From Erythrobasidium yunnanense (taxonomy: Eukaryota; Basidiomycota; Cystobasidiomycetes; Erythrobasidiales; Erythrobasidiaceae): a DNA stretch of 64,000 nucleotides. Within the stretch, counting starts at the first letter, position 1, and every line of letters begins with the position of its first letter. Where the stretch lies: contig BCJC01000002.1 in assembly GCA_001600175.1 (NCBI GenBank), positions 1,432,318 to 1,496,317 on the forward strand, written 5' to 3'. Below the pieces are notes generated by a model. The model was not told the origin of the DNA. It ran no database searches and saw nothing but the letters and a program-made list of their open reading frames with translations. The position numbers and the translations under genes are program-made. Below, in pieces: positions 1-11,716 of this stretch.

Positions 1-1816
1 CAACCTGAGCGTACCTCTCTTAGCTGGACTTGAGCGAGGTGCTCTTATCGGTAAACAAGGGTCATACGTTCAACGTCTCGAAACAAAGTACGATGTCCGC
101 ATCAACTTCCCTCGTGCGAATGGCGAAGATGGCGAAAGAGACGATGTCATTACCATCCGAGGAGGAAAGAAGGGAGCTGAGGGCGCAAAGAAAGAATTGG
201 TGGAGCTTATGGAGTACGAGAAGGAACACAGCCAAGTCACAACCATCCAAGCTCCAGGTCGAGCCCTAGCACGGATTCTTGGAAGACAAGGCGCTGCCAT
301 TCGCGAATTGCAAGATGAGACAAAGGCGGAGATCGATGTTAGCAAGAGCGATCCAAATAACCCTGGTGCAACTGCTACCATCACGATCAAAGGAACAAAG
401 CAGGCCATCGCTTCTGCCAAGAAAGCTATCTCTGCTATTGTCTCAGAGATTCAGGATGAGAGTACTTTCGAAGTGCATGTCGAGAGGTCATTGCACAACA
501 CCTTAATCGGTAAAGGCGGTCAAAACAGTAAGTCGTGTCACGAACCTCCTTCAATCGTTTACTTACACAATTATCTCAGTCCGAGACCTTGTTACGAAGT
601 GTGGAGGTCCCGCTGACTCGAAAGCTGCCGGTGCCCTTGTGCGCTTCCCCCGAGCAGGCGAAGACAGCACCGACACAGTCGTTGTACGAGGTCCAAGTGC
701 ACTAGCCACCAAGATTAAGCAGGAGCTCGAGAAGCAAGCGGCAAGCCTACGCGACCGAGTCGCATACGGCATTGTCGTGCCACAATCTGCTCATGCAAGA
801 ATCATCGGAAGAGGTGGTGCAGGTGTCAATGAGCTGCAGAGGAAACACGATGTCAAGGTCGTCTTCCCTGGGCGGTCAGAAGCCAAAAACAAGAATGACC
901 TTGTCAACAAGGATGACCTTGGCGAGCACGCAGACTCCGACCTCATCCAGATACACGGGTCGCAGTCTGCTGTCGAGGCGGCAGCGGAGGAGATCAAGGT
1001 TAGTAATACTATTATGTTTCTCGTCGTGATTTGCTTACGGTGGACTGCAATAGAGCAAAGCTGCTTCGGCGCCTTCAGGCAACAATGGACCAAGGCAGCC
1101 GCGTGCGCAGAATCAGCAAACAGATGCCATCGTAAAGACGGTCTCTGTCCCTGCAAGTCTGCATACGAGGATAGCGCAAGGCGGCAAGTTCTTTAGGACC
1201 CTGCCGAATGGCATCCGCATAGATCACGGCGACATCAAGCCTCCTTCTAGCAACAACCGTGCTGGTGGAGCACAGCCAAACGGAGCTGGCAAAGCTGCTC
1301 GAATCGACGAAGAGGAGGACGAGTCAGAGTTCCACTGGGAAGTAACGCCGCTGAGCGATGAGCAAGATAATGGCGAAGAGATTCCATGGAACATCAAGGG
1401 CAGCGATCAAGCGAAAGTAGATAGAGTGGAAAGCATGATCCAGTCTGCTTTGGAAAGATCGAAGGCAGAAACGCATCGCGGTGTCCTGACCGTGCCGCAG
1501 ACGCTGATACCGAGAAGTACGTAGCCCGAGGCGCCATTATCGGCTTTGCTCTGACTTCCTTCATTTTCCAGTCGTCGGACGCCAAGGCTCTGGTCTCGAC
1601 AAGCTCCGTTCGTACGGAGTCTCAGCAGAAGTTGAGGGCCGGCAAGGTGCAAATCAAGGTAAGCCAAGACATGCTCATCGAGAGCAATTCCGCTGATCTC
1701 AATATCCTGCAACGCCAGTCATCTTCATCGGAAGCCCTGACAACCTCGAAAAGGCCCGAGAAGCCGTGATAGAGCTGAGCCAGAATCAGCGAGGGGACCG
1801 TAGGGAGAGGCAGTAG
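1..1816 (+). CDS. SCP160: Vigilin/Scp160-type multi-KH RNA-binding protein (3' part)
   Basis: The 5' end is cut by the window. Five exons are readable, with introns at 528-579, 999-1053, 1517-1571 and 1659-1718; spliced together they give 531 in-frame codons. Successive KH domains show the GxxG loop: IGKQGS near 50, LGRQGA near 280, IGKGGQ then NIRDL across the first intron near 515-590, IGRGGA near 800, and a last one with IVGRQGSGLDKL across the third intron. An acidic linker rich in Glu/Asp separates the last domains near 1300-1340. Vigilin family proteins carry up to 14 KH repeats, bind mRNA on ER-associated polysomes and affect translation and chromosome segregation. Family assignment is firm. 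The symbol is by homology to yeast Scp160, and the N-terminal half is not visible. Confidence 0.88.
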
Positions 1817-2642
1817 CTTTAGATGTCCTCGCCTACCGATACCTGCTGCCTTCCATCCGAGTACTGAGGACCTTCCATCGTTATTAAGCTGCAATGCCAA
1901 ATGACGTCCCGTGCACAAAGGATCAAGCGAATTGCAAAACCTTTGCTGACGCAAAGCCTGAATTGCGGGCTAATTGACTGATTACGTGTGTGCATTATGC
2001 AAGCTAATGACTACTGAGCAGACATCGCGTCTGGGCTGATTACTTCTGACACTACAAGCAAAGAGTGATGCTCTCGTTAAATTCTAAGGCTGCTGTGTAC
2101 TGAATGCTAAGCATGCTGCTGGTGGTACGAGGTGTCTAACATAGTTCGTGAGAATCGCTAAGTCGACTATGCTTGAAGAGGTAGAAGGATAGTATTGAGG
2201 TTTGGTATGAATGAAGCGGGGGAGGGATGAGAGCGAATATATGGTGAGATAAACCTACTTAGGAAGCCAGAATCGCTAATGACTGCTGCTGAATGCTGTG
2301 GGCGCGACTTTGGGAAAGGAGACGGAAGATGCCTAGGATGCAGTTTAAAGAAGCTAGGAATACTCCGTGCATGCTTACTCGCTACCGTCTATGGAATGCA
2401 TGATGCTGCAGGCCTATGTGCGCATATCATGCCGAACTTCTTCTAGTATGCGATACCGATCTAGGGTGGATGCCTCTGATGCTGAATGAAGAACACGGTC
2501 TTCTTTTGGTGTTGGGAAGGAAGAGGTAGCAGGGATAGTATAGATAGAGAGATAGTAATGTAGATGCTGCGGTCCGATTGTGAAGGGACAAGGCACGCGT
2601 CTCGTGGCTCGCACCTTCTTTCCCTAGCTTGACGGATTCCGC
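1817..2642. other. Intergenic region between convergent genes
   Basis: This 0.8-kb stretch lies between the stop of the KH protein and the stop of the regulator on the other strand, so it should hold both 3' UTRs. I see no open frame with conserved content, no RNA gene and no repeat. Confidence 0.6.
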
Positions 2643-4680
2643 TCATCGGAAGCCAGATCTAGAGGTAGGTCTTCCTAAGCTTGACGAAGGTCGGAACGCG
2701 GGAATAGGAGGGAAATCATAGCTCGAACCAGCCATTGATCCCGTTCTCGATCTCGGCAATCTTGTACCTTCTACAAGAGGCGCAGGTGTAGGCGGGAAAA
2801 GCGGTGGTGGACTTGGCAGATTTGCAAAGTTTGACGGTATGTTAAGCGGACCTGCCCACGTTGAAATACTCGGCAATAGTTGGTATTTTTTCACTATGGT
2901 TTTGGACCTTTTGCGAGGTGGAGAGGAAGTGGGCGTACCGGAAGAATAGGATGAGGTAGTATAGGGCCAGCCAGGCCCGTATGAGTCCAACGAAGAGGAT
3001 GACGATAGTGAAGATAGGAAACCACCACCGTCACCTGCAGAAGATCGGAGAGGAGAGGCGGATCTTGAGGGAGATGACCCGAATAGAGATATGTTGGATA
3101 ATGAAGAGCCCGAGGAGTCAAATGAGGAAGAAGGTCCATGGCCTCCTCCACCCAGTCCAGAATTCGCTCCGCTAATACTGCTACCGAATGAGCTTCCTGC
3201 TGAGGGAAACAGGGGCAGAGGGGCTAGAGTAGGCAGCTGACTTGAGTAACCCAATGACGTAGACGACCTTCGAGTTCTGGACGGTCGTCGTTGCGGAAGT
3301 GGATCTCCGAGACCCAAAGTATCATTCAAGCCTAGCGAACGAGCTGACGAAGAGGTAGATAGGGACGATGAGAACGTCAAACTACTTGAGCCGGCTGATA
3401 AAGGGGGCATGAACATGCTGCTCGGAGGCAGAGGAGGAAGGTCGAAATCTGCCAGAGGGGCATAGCTAGATTTGCTCGTTCTGCGCTGCCCCGTCGGTGG
3501 AAGGCCTCCTTGAATACTAGGTCGTCGCGTAGTCGAAGGCTTGCCTCCAAGCGGAGCGAGAGAAGGAAGCGCATAACCTGAAGGCAGATCATCCTTCTTC
3601 AAGCTGAGTTTGGCTACCACGACTGCTCGGTCCATAGTCGATAAGTCTGCAATAGTAGCTCCGTAGAAGGAGCCTAGGTAAATCTTGATATCGTATGCTG
3701 TATAGTTGCGTGCAAAGTCTCGGACTTTGAACGTATCGGCTGGAGCACACGGGGTGAGGTCAGATGATAGAAGCAGGCAAGTAAGAGATCTGACTGCATG
3801 CTCACTGAAAGATGAAGTACCCCTAATTGGCTTGCAAAGCTCGATAAAGTTCTGCTGCTCGATCTGTACGGGATTCATAGGGAGGATGTGGCCAGGAACA
3901 GCTCCAGAGTGTTCGATGGCCGTTCTGTACGATTTCACCTTAGCAATTACTCATATTGAGGAGGTAAATGGCAACTTACGCTACAAAGTTGTTGAATCTC
4001 GATCGGTCTGTCAAGAATGCGATATCTCAGCTGTCTTGCAAAAACGAAAAGCGATGATGGCTTACCTGCTGATGCGATATAGGACGCCAAAGACTGATCT
4101 ATCATCTCGTGGGAGTGGAAGCCCAGCATCCGCAAGCCCTCGATCTGTGCGCGTGCATCAGCTTGAGTTCTCAGTATTAGCGAAAGGATCTCACGGAAGC
4201 TTTCATAATCTTCATATTAGTCCCCATCACAAGAGTTGTCGTGGGTTTCGGAATAGCAGGAAAGGGAATAGACGTAGAAGATAGCGACGAAGACGAAGGA
4301 AAGGAAACGGAAGGAGGGAATGCGTCTGGCAAGAAAGGAAGGGCAGCAGGCTGGTGCTGCTGTAGCTTCCGCGGAGTCGGGGTATCGACACACTCGTGTT
4401 CTCGCTTTCCTTGTACGCATTTCGTGCATGGTCTGACCATGTCGCATCCGATGTGTCTGCAACAGCAAACGACTTCAGCGTCCGGAACTGGCAGAAGAAA
4501 CAAGTGAACAGCTCACCTCCTTCTACAAGGTGCACACGCGCCGCTGACTTTTGCGACCGACTTTCTTCTGCCACTTGTGGTCCCAGATGTCGCTCGACTA
4601 GGTGATGGATGAGCAGTGTGTGAGCGTGGCCAGCTTGCCATGTCTTCTGGTGTGCCAGGGGCGGGAGGGAACATGGCCAT
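2643..4680 (-). CDS. Zn2Cys6 binuclear-cluster transcription factor
   Basis: Start is the ATG read leftward from 4680; the protein begins MAMFPPAPGTPEDM. Exon 1 ends inside the zinc cluster. An intron at 4457-4516 joins CAPCRRR to HIGCDMVRPC, giving C-x2-C-x6-C-x5-C-x2-C-x8-C, a good fungal Zn2Cys6 pattern. A reading-frame change near 4200-4290 requires a further intron whose ends I cannot fix. After it comes a block beginning YESFREILSLILRTQADAR, followed by GLRMLGFHSHEMIDQSL, with the look of a PAS-like or ligand-sensing segment. Two more introns precede a long Ser/Pro-rich last exon (2643 to about 3940) ending in a basic patch RKRSKTIVKKY and a short tail. Known members are nuclear DNA-binding regulators, some of carbon metabolism (AcuK/ERT1 type). 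The target pathway cannot be told from the sequence. Confidence 0.75.
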
Positions 4681-5235
4681 ATTGGCGGACTGACAGCGGT
4701 AGAAGAACCAGGAAGCCGACGAAGGATAGAGGGAGAGAAGAAGGAAGAAGGAAGAGAAGGCAAGAAGGATGGGAATATTTGGGAGGATGGAAATGGGAGA
4801 AGATGAGCGAAAAGAATAAACAAGTTCGGGGAGGATCGCCCAAGTCCAAGTCGTCAAGGCGATGGACACTTTCCCCCCTGCAGGGACGCGTCACGCAACA
4901 GCCACGCGACTGATCCCCGATCTTGCGCTAATTCTGAAATGAACTGAGATGAGATGCGGAACGGAGAAGTCGTTGGAGATGAGATGACAAATATTCAGGA
5001 CCCGAGACACTGCTCACGTGATCGGAGCTTTGGCCTGAACGAGGTTTGGAAGAGCTACAGATGCCGTCTCGGATGTTGTCTGGACGAGATGAAGATGAGA
5101 TGTAGGACCGTTCAACAGAGATGAATCAGGTACCGAGCCAAGTTTGCGAAGAAGGACTGCGAAGTCGCAGGAAAGGATTGAACAGCATCACAGTTTGTAG
5201 AAGCAGCGAGAGGACGCTGCTAGTACTACAGTAGG
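4681..5235. promoter_or_regulatory. Upstream region of the Zn2Cys6 gene
   Basis: On the coding (minus) strand the 130 bases before the ATG are strongly pyrimidine-rich (4690-4810), as in many fungal core promoters and 5' UTRs. A CACGTG E-box-type hexamer lies at 5015-5020. No other gene is seen before the transposon insertion site. Confidence 0.4.
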
Positions 5236-5246
5236 CTGCTTTTCCT
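5236..5246 (+). repeat. Left target-site duplication of the MULE
   Basis: The 11 bases ctgcttttcct occur here and again at 8006-8016, immediately outside the two ends of the transposon. An 8-11 bp direct duplication is the expected signature of Mutator-like insertion. Confidence 0.75.
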
Positions 5247-5522
5247 CGAAGCATTTATCTGACCACCTTCAATTGCGGAAAGTGACTCGGCCGAGAAAAG
5301 GAGCTGTTCCGACAAACAAAGCCAAGGCTGGAGGAGAGCGAAGCATTTATCTGACCACCTTCAATTGCGGAAAGTGACTCGGCCGAGAAAAGGAGCTGTT
5401 CCGACAAACAAAGCCAAGGCTGGAGGAGAGCGAAGCATTTATCTGACCACCTTCAATTGCGGAAAGTGACTCGGCCGAGAAAAGGAGCTGTTCCGACAAA
5501 CAAAGCCAAGGCTGGAGGAGAG
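5247..5522. repeat. Three identical 92-bp tandem repeats in the left end of the MULE
   Basis: Copies lie at 5247-5338, 5339-5430 and 5431-5522. I compared them base by base and see no difference. Each copy begins cgaagcatttatctgacc and ends gctggaggagag, so each carries the terminal-inverted-repeat motif accaccttcaatt. The array ends about 36 bp from the stop codon of the transposase. Repeated subterminal motifs in MULEs are often taken as transposase-binding sites; that role is inferred here. Confidence 0.9.
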
Positions 5523-5558
5523 GGCAGACGTTTGGCTTTGACAAAGTACAACAAGCAA

Positions 5559-7796
5559 TCACTGAGCAGCTGCATATCCTCTATGAATGTTCATCCATGC
5601 GTGTCTAGCATCTTCAAGCTTCTGCGCGAATACCAGCACTGCTTCCCTGCGTCTCGGCTCGCTGAAAATTTCGCTCGAAACGTCTGGCGCTGCCGTACCC
5701 GTCAAGAACAAGATGTTCTGCTTGATGACTGCTAACGCGCGTGGATCCATCGCATCATCTCCTGCTAACTCAGCTTCTACACCCGCTGCTGCCACTTCTT
5801 CTTCAGGTAGATCGTCGTCCAACAACCCAGGAAGATGCTGCACGGTCGCAGCAAGCACTCGAGCTGCAAGATACATGTGCTTGCACACAAGGTGAGTGAA
5901 CTTGTGATCATGACAGCTGCATTTGCTGACGACGCCGTCCTTCAGAGCCAACTGGTACGAGACGCCTTCGCGGCTGAAGGAATCCATGGTGAGTCGATGT
6001 TCGCCTATAGTGGTCATTGCTATAGCAGTCTCTAATGGTATTGCATCTGCCTTTGCAGAACGAGTCTTCTCTGCTGCGCTGAGACGCCTTCGGTCGACAA
6101 GTAAGTGTAGCTTGAGGATGCGCTGCTGGATTTCGGGAAGAGCGGTATTGATGATTGTTTGCAACAGTATATCTACTCGCTGACGCCGTCGTCTCTTCAG
6201 GTAGCAGACTTTCAAGACTCGATGCCAGCTTTCAATCAGATTATTGGTGGTGATGCCTTGGCATCCTTCTCTCTGTGCGAATGCAGCCCATCTTTGAAGA
6301 CTGGGCATCCACTGATCCTCCAAGTATTTGATCCAAGCAGGATGCGACTGCCACCGCTCCCGATAGCTCCGCCATTCCGCTCCAAACCGCTCGACTGTAT
6401 CAATGGATACCAAGGCTTGGAATTCCTTCCTAGCAGCTGCTTGAAGAGTGCGTGAAGCTGCCTGCGCTTGCTGCTGGTCCTGCTGCGATCGCGAAACTGC
6501 GCTGACTTTGATCTTTATCTCCAGTTGGCCGTTGATGGCTCGCATCATATGCCAGTGACAGTATCGAATAGAGCAAGACGGCCAAGCAAGACGAACAGCC
6601 TTGGCTTCCGTAGCGCTGCAGTCGATGATGACGGTTCTCGGCTCGAGGCCTACCACGCCTTTCACCCATTGCAAGAACGCTGCCGTGGTCGTATGCAGCT
6701 CGTTACTGGATATCATGAAAGCGAGAGGAATGCCATGACCCGCTTGGAGATCGCGGCCGAGGAGAGTGAAGAGAGGACAGTGTGCGCCGCCGTACTCCAT
6801 CGTGAAGGATGTGTTGTGAGTTGCATCCAAGCATATGATATCTTTAGCAATCCCATCGTTGATGCACTTCTTCTGCCAGGCAGTAATGAAATAGAACGCG
6901 AAGGTTCCGTCCTTGTTCTGCTCCAAATGCGCTTCGCCTCCTTCCTTCGTTATCACCCCTATCCAAGCTCGCAGGCTAGCCCACAAGTCATCGTCCAATT
7001 TACCCCGAGCCTCAGCTGTGCGCCTGAACAAGTTGTTCAGGTCGTTATTATTGAAGAAGAGCGCGTCTGGAGCGGAAGAGAGATTGGAGCTGGTGGTAGA
7101 AAGAGAGGAAGAGTTCAGAGCAAGTACTTTGCGCATAGAATCCTTGGTGTGACCCTGCTGAATCTTCTGTGTTGCCCAGGTTGTGAATTCAGGTCCAGTT
7201 CGATTGGTGCGGCGATCTTTGACAGAATTGATGACGTGGCCTTCATGTTCCTTCAGATGCTCAATGAGAAGAACGTTCTGGTCCCTCAACTTGCTGATCC
7301 GCAGTCTGGCGGGACAGTCACACTTTCCGCTCTCCCTCCTGGCTCTCTTCCTGGCACCATCGTCAAGATACTTGGTTTCTCCTGCATGATTACACTCGTA
7401 CTCGTGCTGCTCGTCGTACTTTTTGGGATACGCGCGCTTTTCTTTGGGCTCGAAACCCTTTGCGGCTGGAAACAACAATCTCTGTCAGCGAGCTGCTCTG
7501 CGCCTGCAGTATTCGTCTTTCTCACCTCTTTCTTCGGCCTTTTTTCTGTCTCTGGACGCGTTCCCCGACGCCTTCGATGTTGGAGTTTTGTGCTTGTTCC
7601 AGAAACGACCAGCGGTGGCTTCTTCGGCTATATACTTTTCCACCTCGTCGCTGGCTTTCCCTGAGCTGTACGTTCTCGTATGCTTTCGCGGTGGGTCGAT
7701 ACACGTATCTTGTGACGATTCTGGATCCATAGCGAGGCATTTTGGAGCAGTAGGGTCGTAGTTGGTGATGTCTACAAGGATCTGTCGCTTGGGCAT
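5559..7796 (-). CDS. MULE transposase with SWIM zinc finger
   Basis: Two exons, 7526-7796 and 5559-7465, give 725 aa with no break. The intron has donor gtgaga, branch ctgac and acceptor ttccag. The N-terminus is a basic linker followed by a Cys/His-containing segment (YDEQHEYECNHAG ... GKCDCPARLR), as in FAR1/WRKY-GCM1-type DNA-binding domains of MULE transposases. The catalytic core follows: first Asp in IICLDATHNTSF, second Asp in VIIDCSATEAKAV, CHWHMMRAI, and the likely Glu in TTNNLIESWHRVLK. A SWIM-type finger, CSCHDHKFTHLVCKH, sits near the C-terminus. All expected parts are present, so it looks functional. Start chosen at the first ATG (MPKRQILVDITN); the frame continues upstream without another ATG. 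A domesticated host gene is less likely because the ends and the target duplication are still visible. Confidence 0.85.
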
Positions 7797-8005
7797 ATGC
7801 TGACGCAAAGTGTGAGCGAATCAATGGGTTGTATTGCAAAGACAGAGCAGCAGAACAGGCATCACAACAACAACAACAGCACAGGCCATCATAATATTTG
7901 CACCTCGATCTTGCTTAGCTTGTTGACCACTTTGCCCAAAGTCCGACTCCAAGCCCGATCCCCGCAGTGCGGCTTCTGCGAATTGAAGGTGGTGATTTAC
8001 TGCTA

Positions 8006-8016
8006 CTGCTTTTCCT
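8006..8016 (+). repeat. Right target-site duplication of the MULE
   Basis: Second copy of ctgcttttcct, matching 5236-5246 exactly over 11 bases. Confidence 0.75.
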
Positions 8017-8624
8017 TCCCGAAAGAGGCGCGAAAGGCTCGAAAGCCACGCTACAACCAAGCATGTTCGGACAGGCCTGCGGGTAGGAAGGAAGCCAGGC
8101 GTGGAGAGAAACCATGAGATGTTGTTTGTCGAATGAGATGAAGATGAAGATGAGATGAAAATGGGATGAGATCTGTCGAGTTTGTCGTTGCCCGAGATCC
8201 GGATCTCGGATCTTGACTTCTCATCTCGAGATGAGGAGAGGTCCGAGCGTTGTTTGGCGTGCCTGAGTGTTTCACTTGCTTGTCGACCGATCCAGTCTAA
8301 GAGTTCGACCTGGAAATCGAAAGCATTGAAGATCGTCAGCTCTTGCATCGAGGTAGCGTACCTACTCGCTCTCGTCGAGAGGAAAGTGAGGAAAGAAAGG
8401 CATCTTCTGCTATGATATGCTATGCTACTGCATACTGCTATACTACTTTGCGTTACACAACAAAGAGAAACGAGCGAGCGAACGAACGAAAGAAAGAACA
8501 GGAAACGGAGAAGGAACGAAAGAAGAGCGAGAGAGAGAGAGGGAGAAACCGGGAATGCTATGCTACTTTTACTTATTGATATATTGTCCATCGAAAGAAG
8601 TGTAGAGAGAAAGGGAGGCTATTT
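8017..8624. other. Intergenic, low-complexity purine-rich stretch
   Basis: This stretch lies between the transposon and the 3' end of the NIPA gene. The plus strand at about 8460-8550 is a run of ga/gaaa/gcga simple sequence. Open frames crossing it translate to low-complexity Ser/Leu or Lys/Glu strings and are not credible genes. Confidence 0.55.
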
Positions 8625-11350
8625 CTATAACCGCCTCGTCGGCTTGTCGTGTATTTCCGTCATGTCGTATTCGTACTCATCATCATCGCTTTCTTCCCTA
8701 CTTCTTTGGCCCGAAGAACTCTGCCTACCATTCTCGTTCATTGCTGTGCCCGAAGAATCCCCACTCAGGTCTCGCCGACTGCCCATCTCTGCTCCAGAAT
8801 GGACGAGGCCGAGTCGTTCTTCGCCCATCGAATCGTCCTCATGGTTGTGATTGTTCGACGCATGGCCCGCTAGTGACGAGAAGAACCCTCTTGCGCCCGT
8901 CGGGCTTCTACTTTTAGTACTTGTGCTTCGTGTCCGCTGTCGACCATGCTCGTCCACGTCATTCCCGGACAGATCGACTTGGAGATGCGGTGTAGAAGCT
9001 GCGAAATGGTCTGAGATCATTTGTGAGAGTGAGCGCGTGCCTGCGCGTTGTAGACTGCCTCCCGTCGCTGTGCTTGTCGAGGAATTCAATGAAGAAGAAG
9101 CTTTTGAAGAGGAAGTAGAGCTTCGGGAAGGGAATGTATTGCTATTATAGCCTCCTGAGCCCGCTCGCACAGCAGCTTGTGGGCGCGCTGTCGAAGGATA
9201 TGGTGACGATCCTAGAAGATCATGAGAGCCAGGCTCCGTTGTGCTCCTCGTCCTGTTATTCGCAGAAGAGGGGATATAAGGTGGTGGGTGATGCTGTTGA
9301 TGTACTACATTCCCCGATTCGCCTTGTGCAGGATAGCGGTGCTCGATGACATCTTCTTCAAACCCAATTGTAGTATGTCTGTCCGACGTAGGGGATATAG
9401 GATTGTCGTTTCCTGAGAAGTGCGAGATACGTTCTGCTGCGTCCGCTGGCATGGGCGCGTCGTATAGCTGATGTCGCACGATCCCATCATTGAGGTTCTG
9501 TCGAGCATTATTGTTATTGCCATGACGAGAGCGCCTGTTCTTCCATCTTCCATCGACGATCATTCCATTCTCGTCGACTTCGACATCGTCCGTATGCCCA
9601 CTCGTCCCAGTGTGCGATAACCGGCTCTTCCTCCTTGACGCGATACTTTTCCTCGCTGAAATAGCTCGGTGCACACTTCCTGCCAGTCCTACAAAGCCTC
9701 TTATAGAGTCGATACCAGGGTCTTCTAGATCCATATTCCGTCTCTTCTCATTCGCTTCTACATCACTCTCATCTCCATTTGAATCGTTGTTGTCCCGCTC
9801 ATGCTTGCGCTCCGCCATGTTCGCAGCGCTCAATAACATCGTCGTCCTTCTATCCAATTTCACCTTCTCAGACAGATCCTTCGGATCGATCTTGCTCATC
9901 TGTAACAGCGTTATACCAGCGCAGATTGTCAAGAATCCAAATATGACAGTAATAATGTCGGGAACGGGTGCGCGGAAACCTTTGTTGAGAATAATGTCGG
10001 TGAGTAGGGTGCAGGAGGTGAAGATCACATAGTATGTAGAAGTCACGATGGCCGTGTTGAAGAGCTCCAAAGCTTTGTTCAGATAGTTGATCTCGATGAG
10101 GAGCGTGCAGACGACTGTAGTACAATCATCGGTGAGTAGGAGAATCTGGAGCATGAAGGTGATGCGCTTACCGAAGACCATCAGGAAGTAGATGAACCAA
10201 TTCTTGAACTGGTTGTTTCCGTTGATGGAAGTGAGAATCGATGATCCGAGTCCGGAAGTGCATACAACCGAGAGACCACCAATAAGGGAGCACACCAGGA
10301 TCTGATCTCCAGGTCAGCGACTGTCTCGGCTCAACCTGTGATGAAAGCCGACTTACATAAACAAACATATTCTTCTTTCCATATTTCGGCGCGACGAAAA
10401 AGACCAATCCCGCAGAGACAACAATGACAATACTTCCAAACGCCAGAAAACCCGGCGCAAGAAAAAGACGTTGAAAGGCTTTTATTGTAGATTCAGCTTG
10501 TGTGCTCGGACCGTTTAGGGCAATTATAGTCGCGCCGAGAATACAGAGACCACAGCCTATCTTGCCGAAGAAGGTGAGGCGCTCTTTGAGGAAGATCGAG
10601 GAGAGGATGGCGCTGTGCACAACGACGAGGGAGATGGGGTTAGTAAGGGGATGGGGGAGAAAGAAGAGGAGGGGAACGTACCAGATCACGACGGATAGAG
10701 CTCCCAGCGGAGTGACGAGCATAGCTTCTGTAAAGGCGTATGCAGCGAAATTGCAGATCTCGCCAATGATCATGACTGGCGCGGACATTCCTCAGCATCT
10801 CCTTATCGTCGATGAGATTTTGAATTGAACTTACGGATCATACCTGTCCACCACATTGGCGACTTCAAGTATGCATGCCCTTCGCCCGCTACGAAGCCTG
10901 GTTTGCTCTGCATAGACAGCAAGCCTTTCTTCTTGAACACGAATGAGGATCCGATAAAGAGGCCTGAAGCGACTGCCAGGACTATGCCTATGATCTGTTA
11001 TGCACGAGCACAGACGCGTGAGCGCGTGAGCCCATCGCGCAGGTTGTGGTATAGATCTCGAAGCCCACCTTATAGCTGGCAGGATGCTCCGTCCCTTTTG
11101 TAGATGCACCACCTGTTGCTGTAGCTATGAACTCTGCTGCACTACTCGAAGCAGCACTCGCCGAGGCCAGTACGCTTGAAGCTGATGCGAGCATGTCCTG
11201 CAGTGCCGCAGACGACGCAGCTGCGTCCATGCTTGTACTTGACGATAACGATGATGTTGCTGCCGCTATCAACGAGTCTAGCGTGCTGCTGGCTGTCACA
11301 TCTATCGGCAATGCGCCCGTCACGCCGTCGATAAAGGTCGAAGTGTCCAT
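8625..11350 (-). CDS. NIPA-type magnesium transporter with long hydrophilic tail
   Basis: Five exons (11069-11350, 10835-10994, 10682-10790, 10357-10612, 8625-10301) sum to 827 aa. The first exon encodes a Ser/Ala-rich leader. It is followed by family blocks: IIGIVLAVASGLFIGSSFVF with KKKGLL, a GEICNFAAYAFTEA helix, TPLGALSVVICAILSS, FLKERLTFFGKIGC, and further helices through CSLIGGLSVVCTSGLG and the segment ending FGFLTICAGITLLQMSK. This is the NIPA (DUF803) fold of about nine membrane segments. Human NIPA1/2 transport Mg2+ at plasma membrane and endosomes. The remaining roughly 400 residues are Ser/Asn/Arg-rich and probably cytoplasmic, with an acidic end. That tail is far longer than in animal NIPAs. 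Substrate is by family only. Confidence 0.87.
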
Positions 11351-11716
11351 GGCTCGTCTAGCGCGTCTTTGACTCTGTTGCCAGTATCAGATCTATCTTG
11401 CGGCCAGCCAGTCTGTCTATCGCCGCCTCTTCAAGGCCTTGCTCGACACGACTTTGCAGTTTCTGGGGTCCAAGTCGGGGCGGTGTTTCGATACAGAGAA
11501 AGTGACAGTGACAGTAACGAATGCTGCGATGCGAATGCAATGCGAACGATCTTGATGCACACTCGCTGCCTATGGATCCATCTTTGATTGATTGTTTAAG
11601 ACGAAAGGTTAAACCGAGCCTTGAAATGTCCTTCTGAACCGGTCTAACACTTTTAACACTTGAAGAATGATGGACTAGCTACAGAGTCTAACAAGCCTAC
11701 ACAGTGACTGCTGAAG
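11351..11716. promoter_or_regulatory. Divergent intergenic region, NIPA / Rpr2
   Basis: The 366 bp separate the two start codons and must hold both promoters. I see no clear TATA box or other motif I would defend. Confidence 0.5.

Larger units (their letters stand above)
5247..8005 (-). mobile_element. Mutator-like DNA transposon (MULE), about 2.76 kb, apparently complete
   Basis: The element is bounded by the 11-bp direct duplication ctgcttttcct on both sides. Its ends are imperfect inverted repeats: the left end begins cgaagcatttatctg and holds accaccttcaatt at 5262-5274; the right end holds the exact complement, aattgaaggtggt, at 7981-7993, and finishes about the same distance (12-15 bases) from its border. 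The similarity runs for about 30 bases with a few mismatches. Three identical 92-bp repeats follow each other at the left end, each starting with the terminal motif. The single gene inside is an intact transposase on the minus strand. An uninterrupted frame, a recognisable duplication and identical repeats suggest a young insertion. The exact terminal base may be off by one or two. Confidence 0.8.

Noticed and set aside
6468-7664. A 398-codon plus-strand frame across the transposase
   Set aside because: It is the antisense shadow of the transposase gene, whose motifs are unambiguous on the minus strand.
7821-8591. A 256-codon minus-strand frame right of the transposon
   Set aside because: It is Ser/Leu low complexity, crosses the transposon border and lacks any motif.
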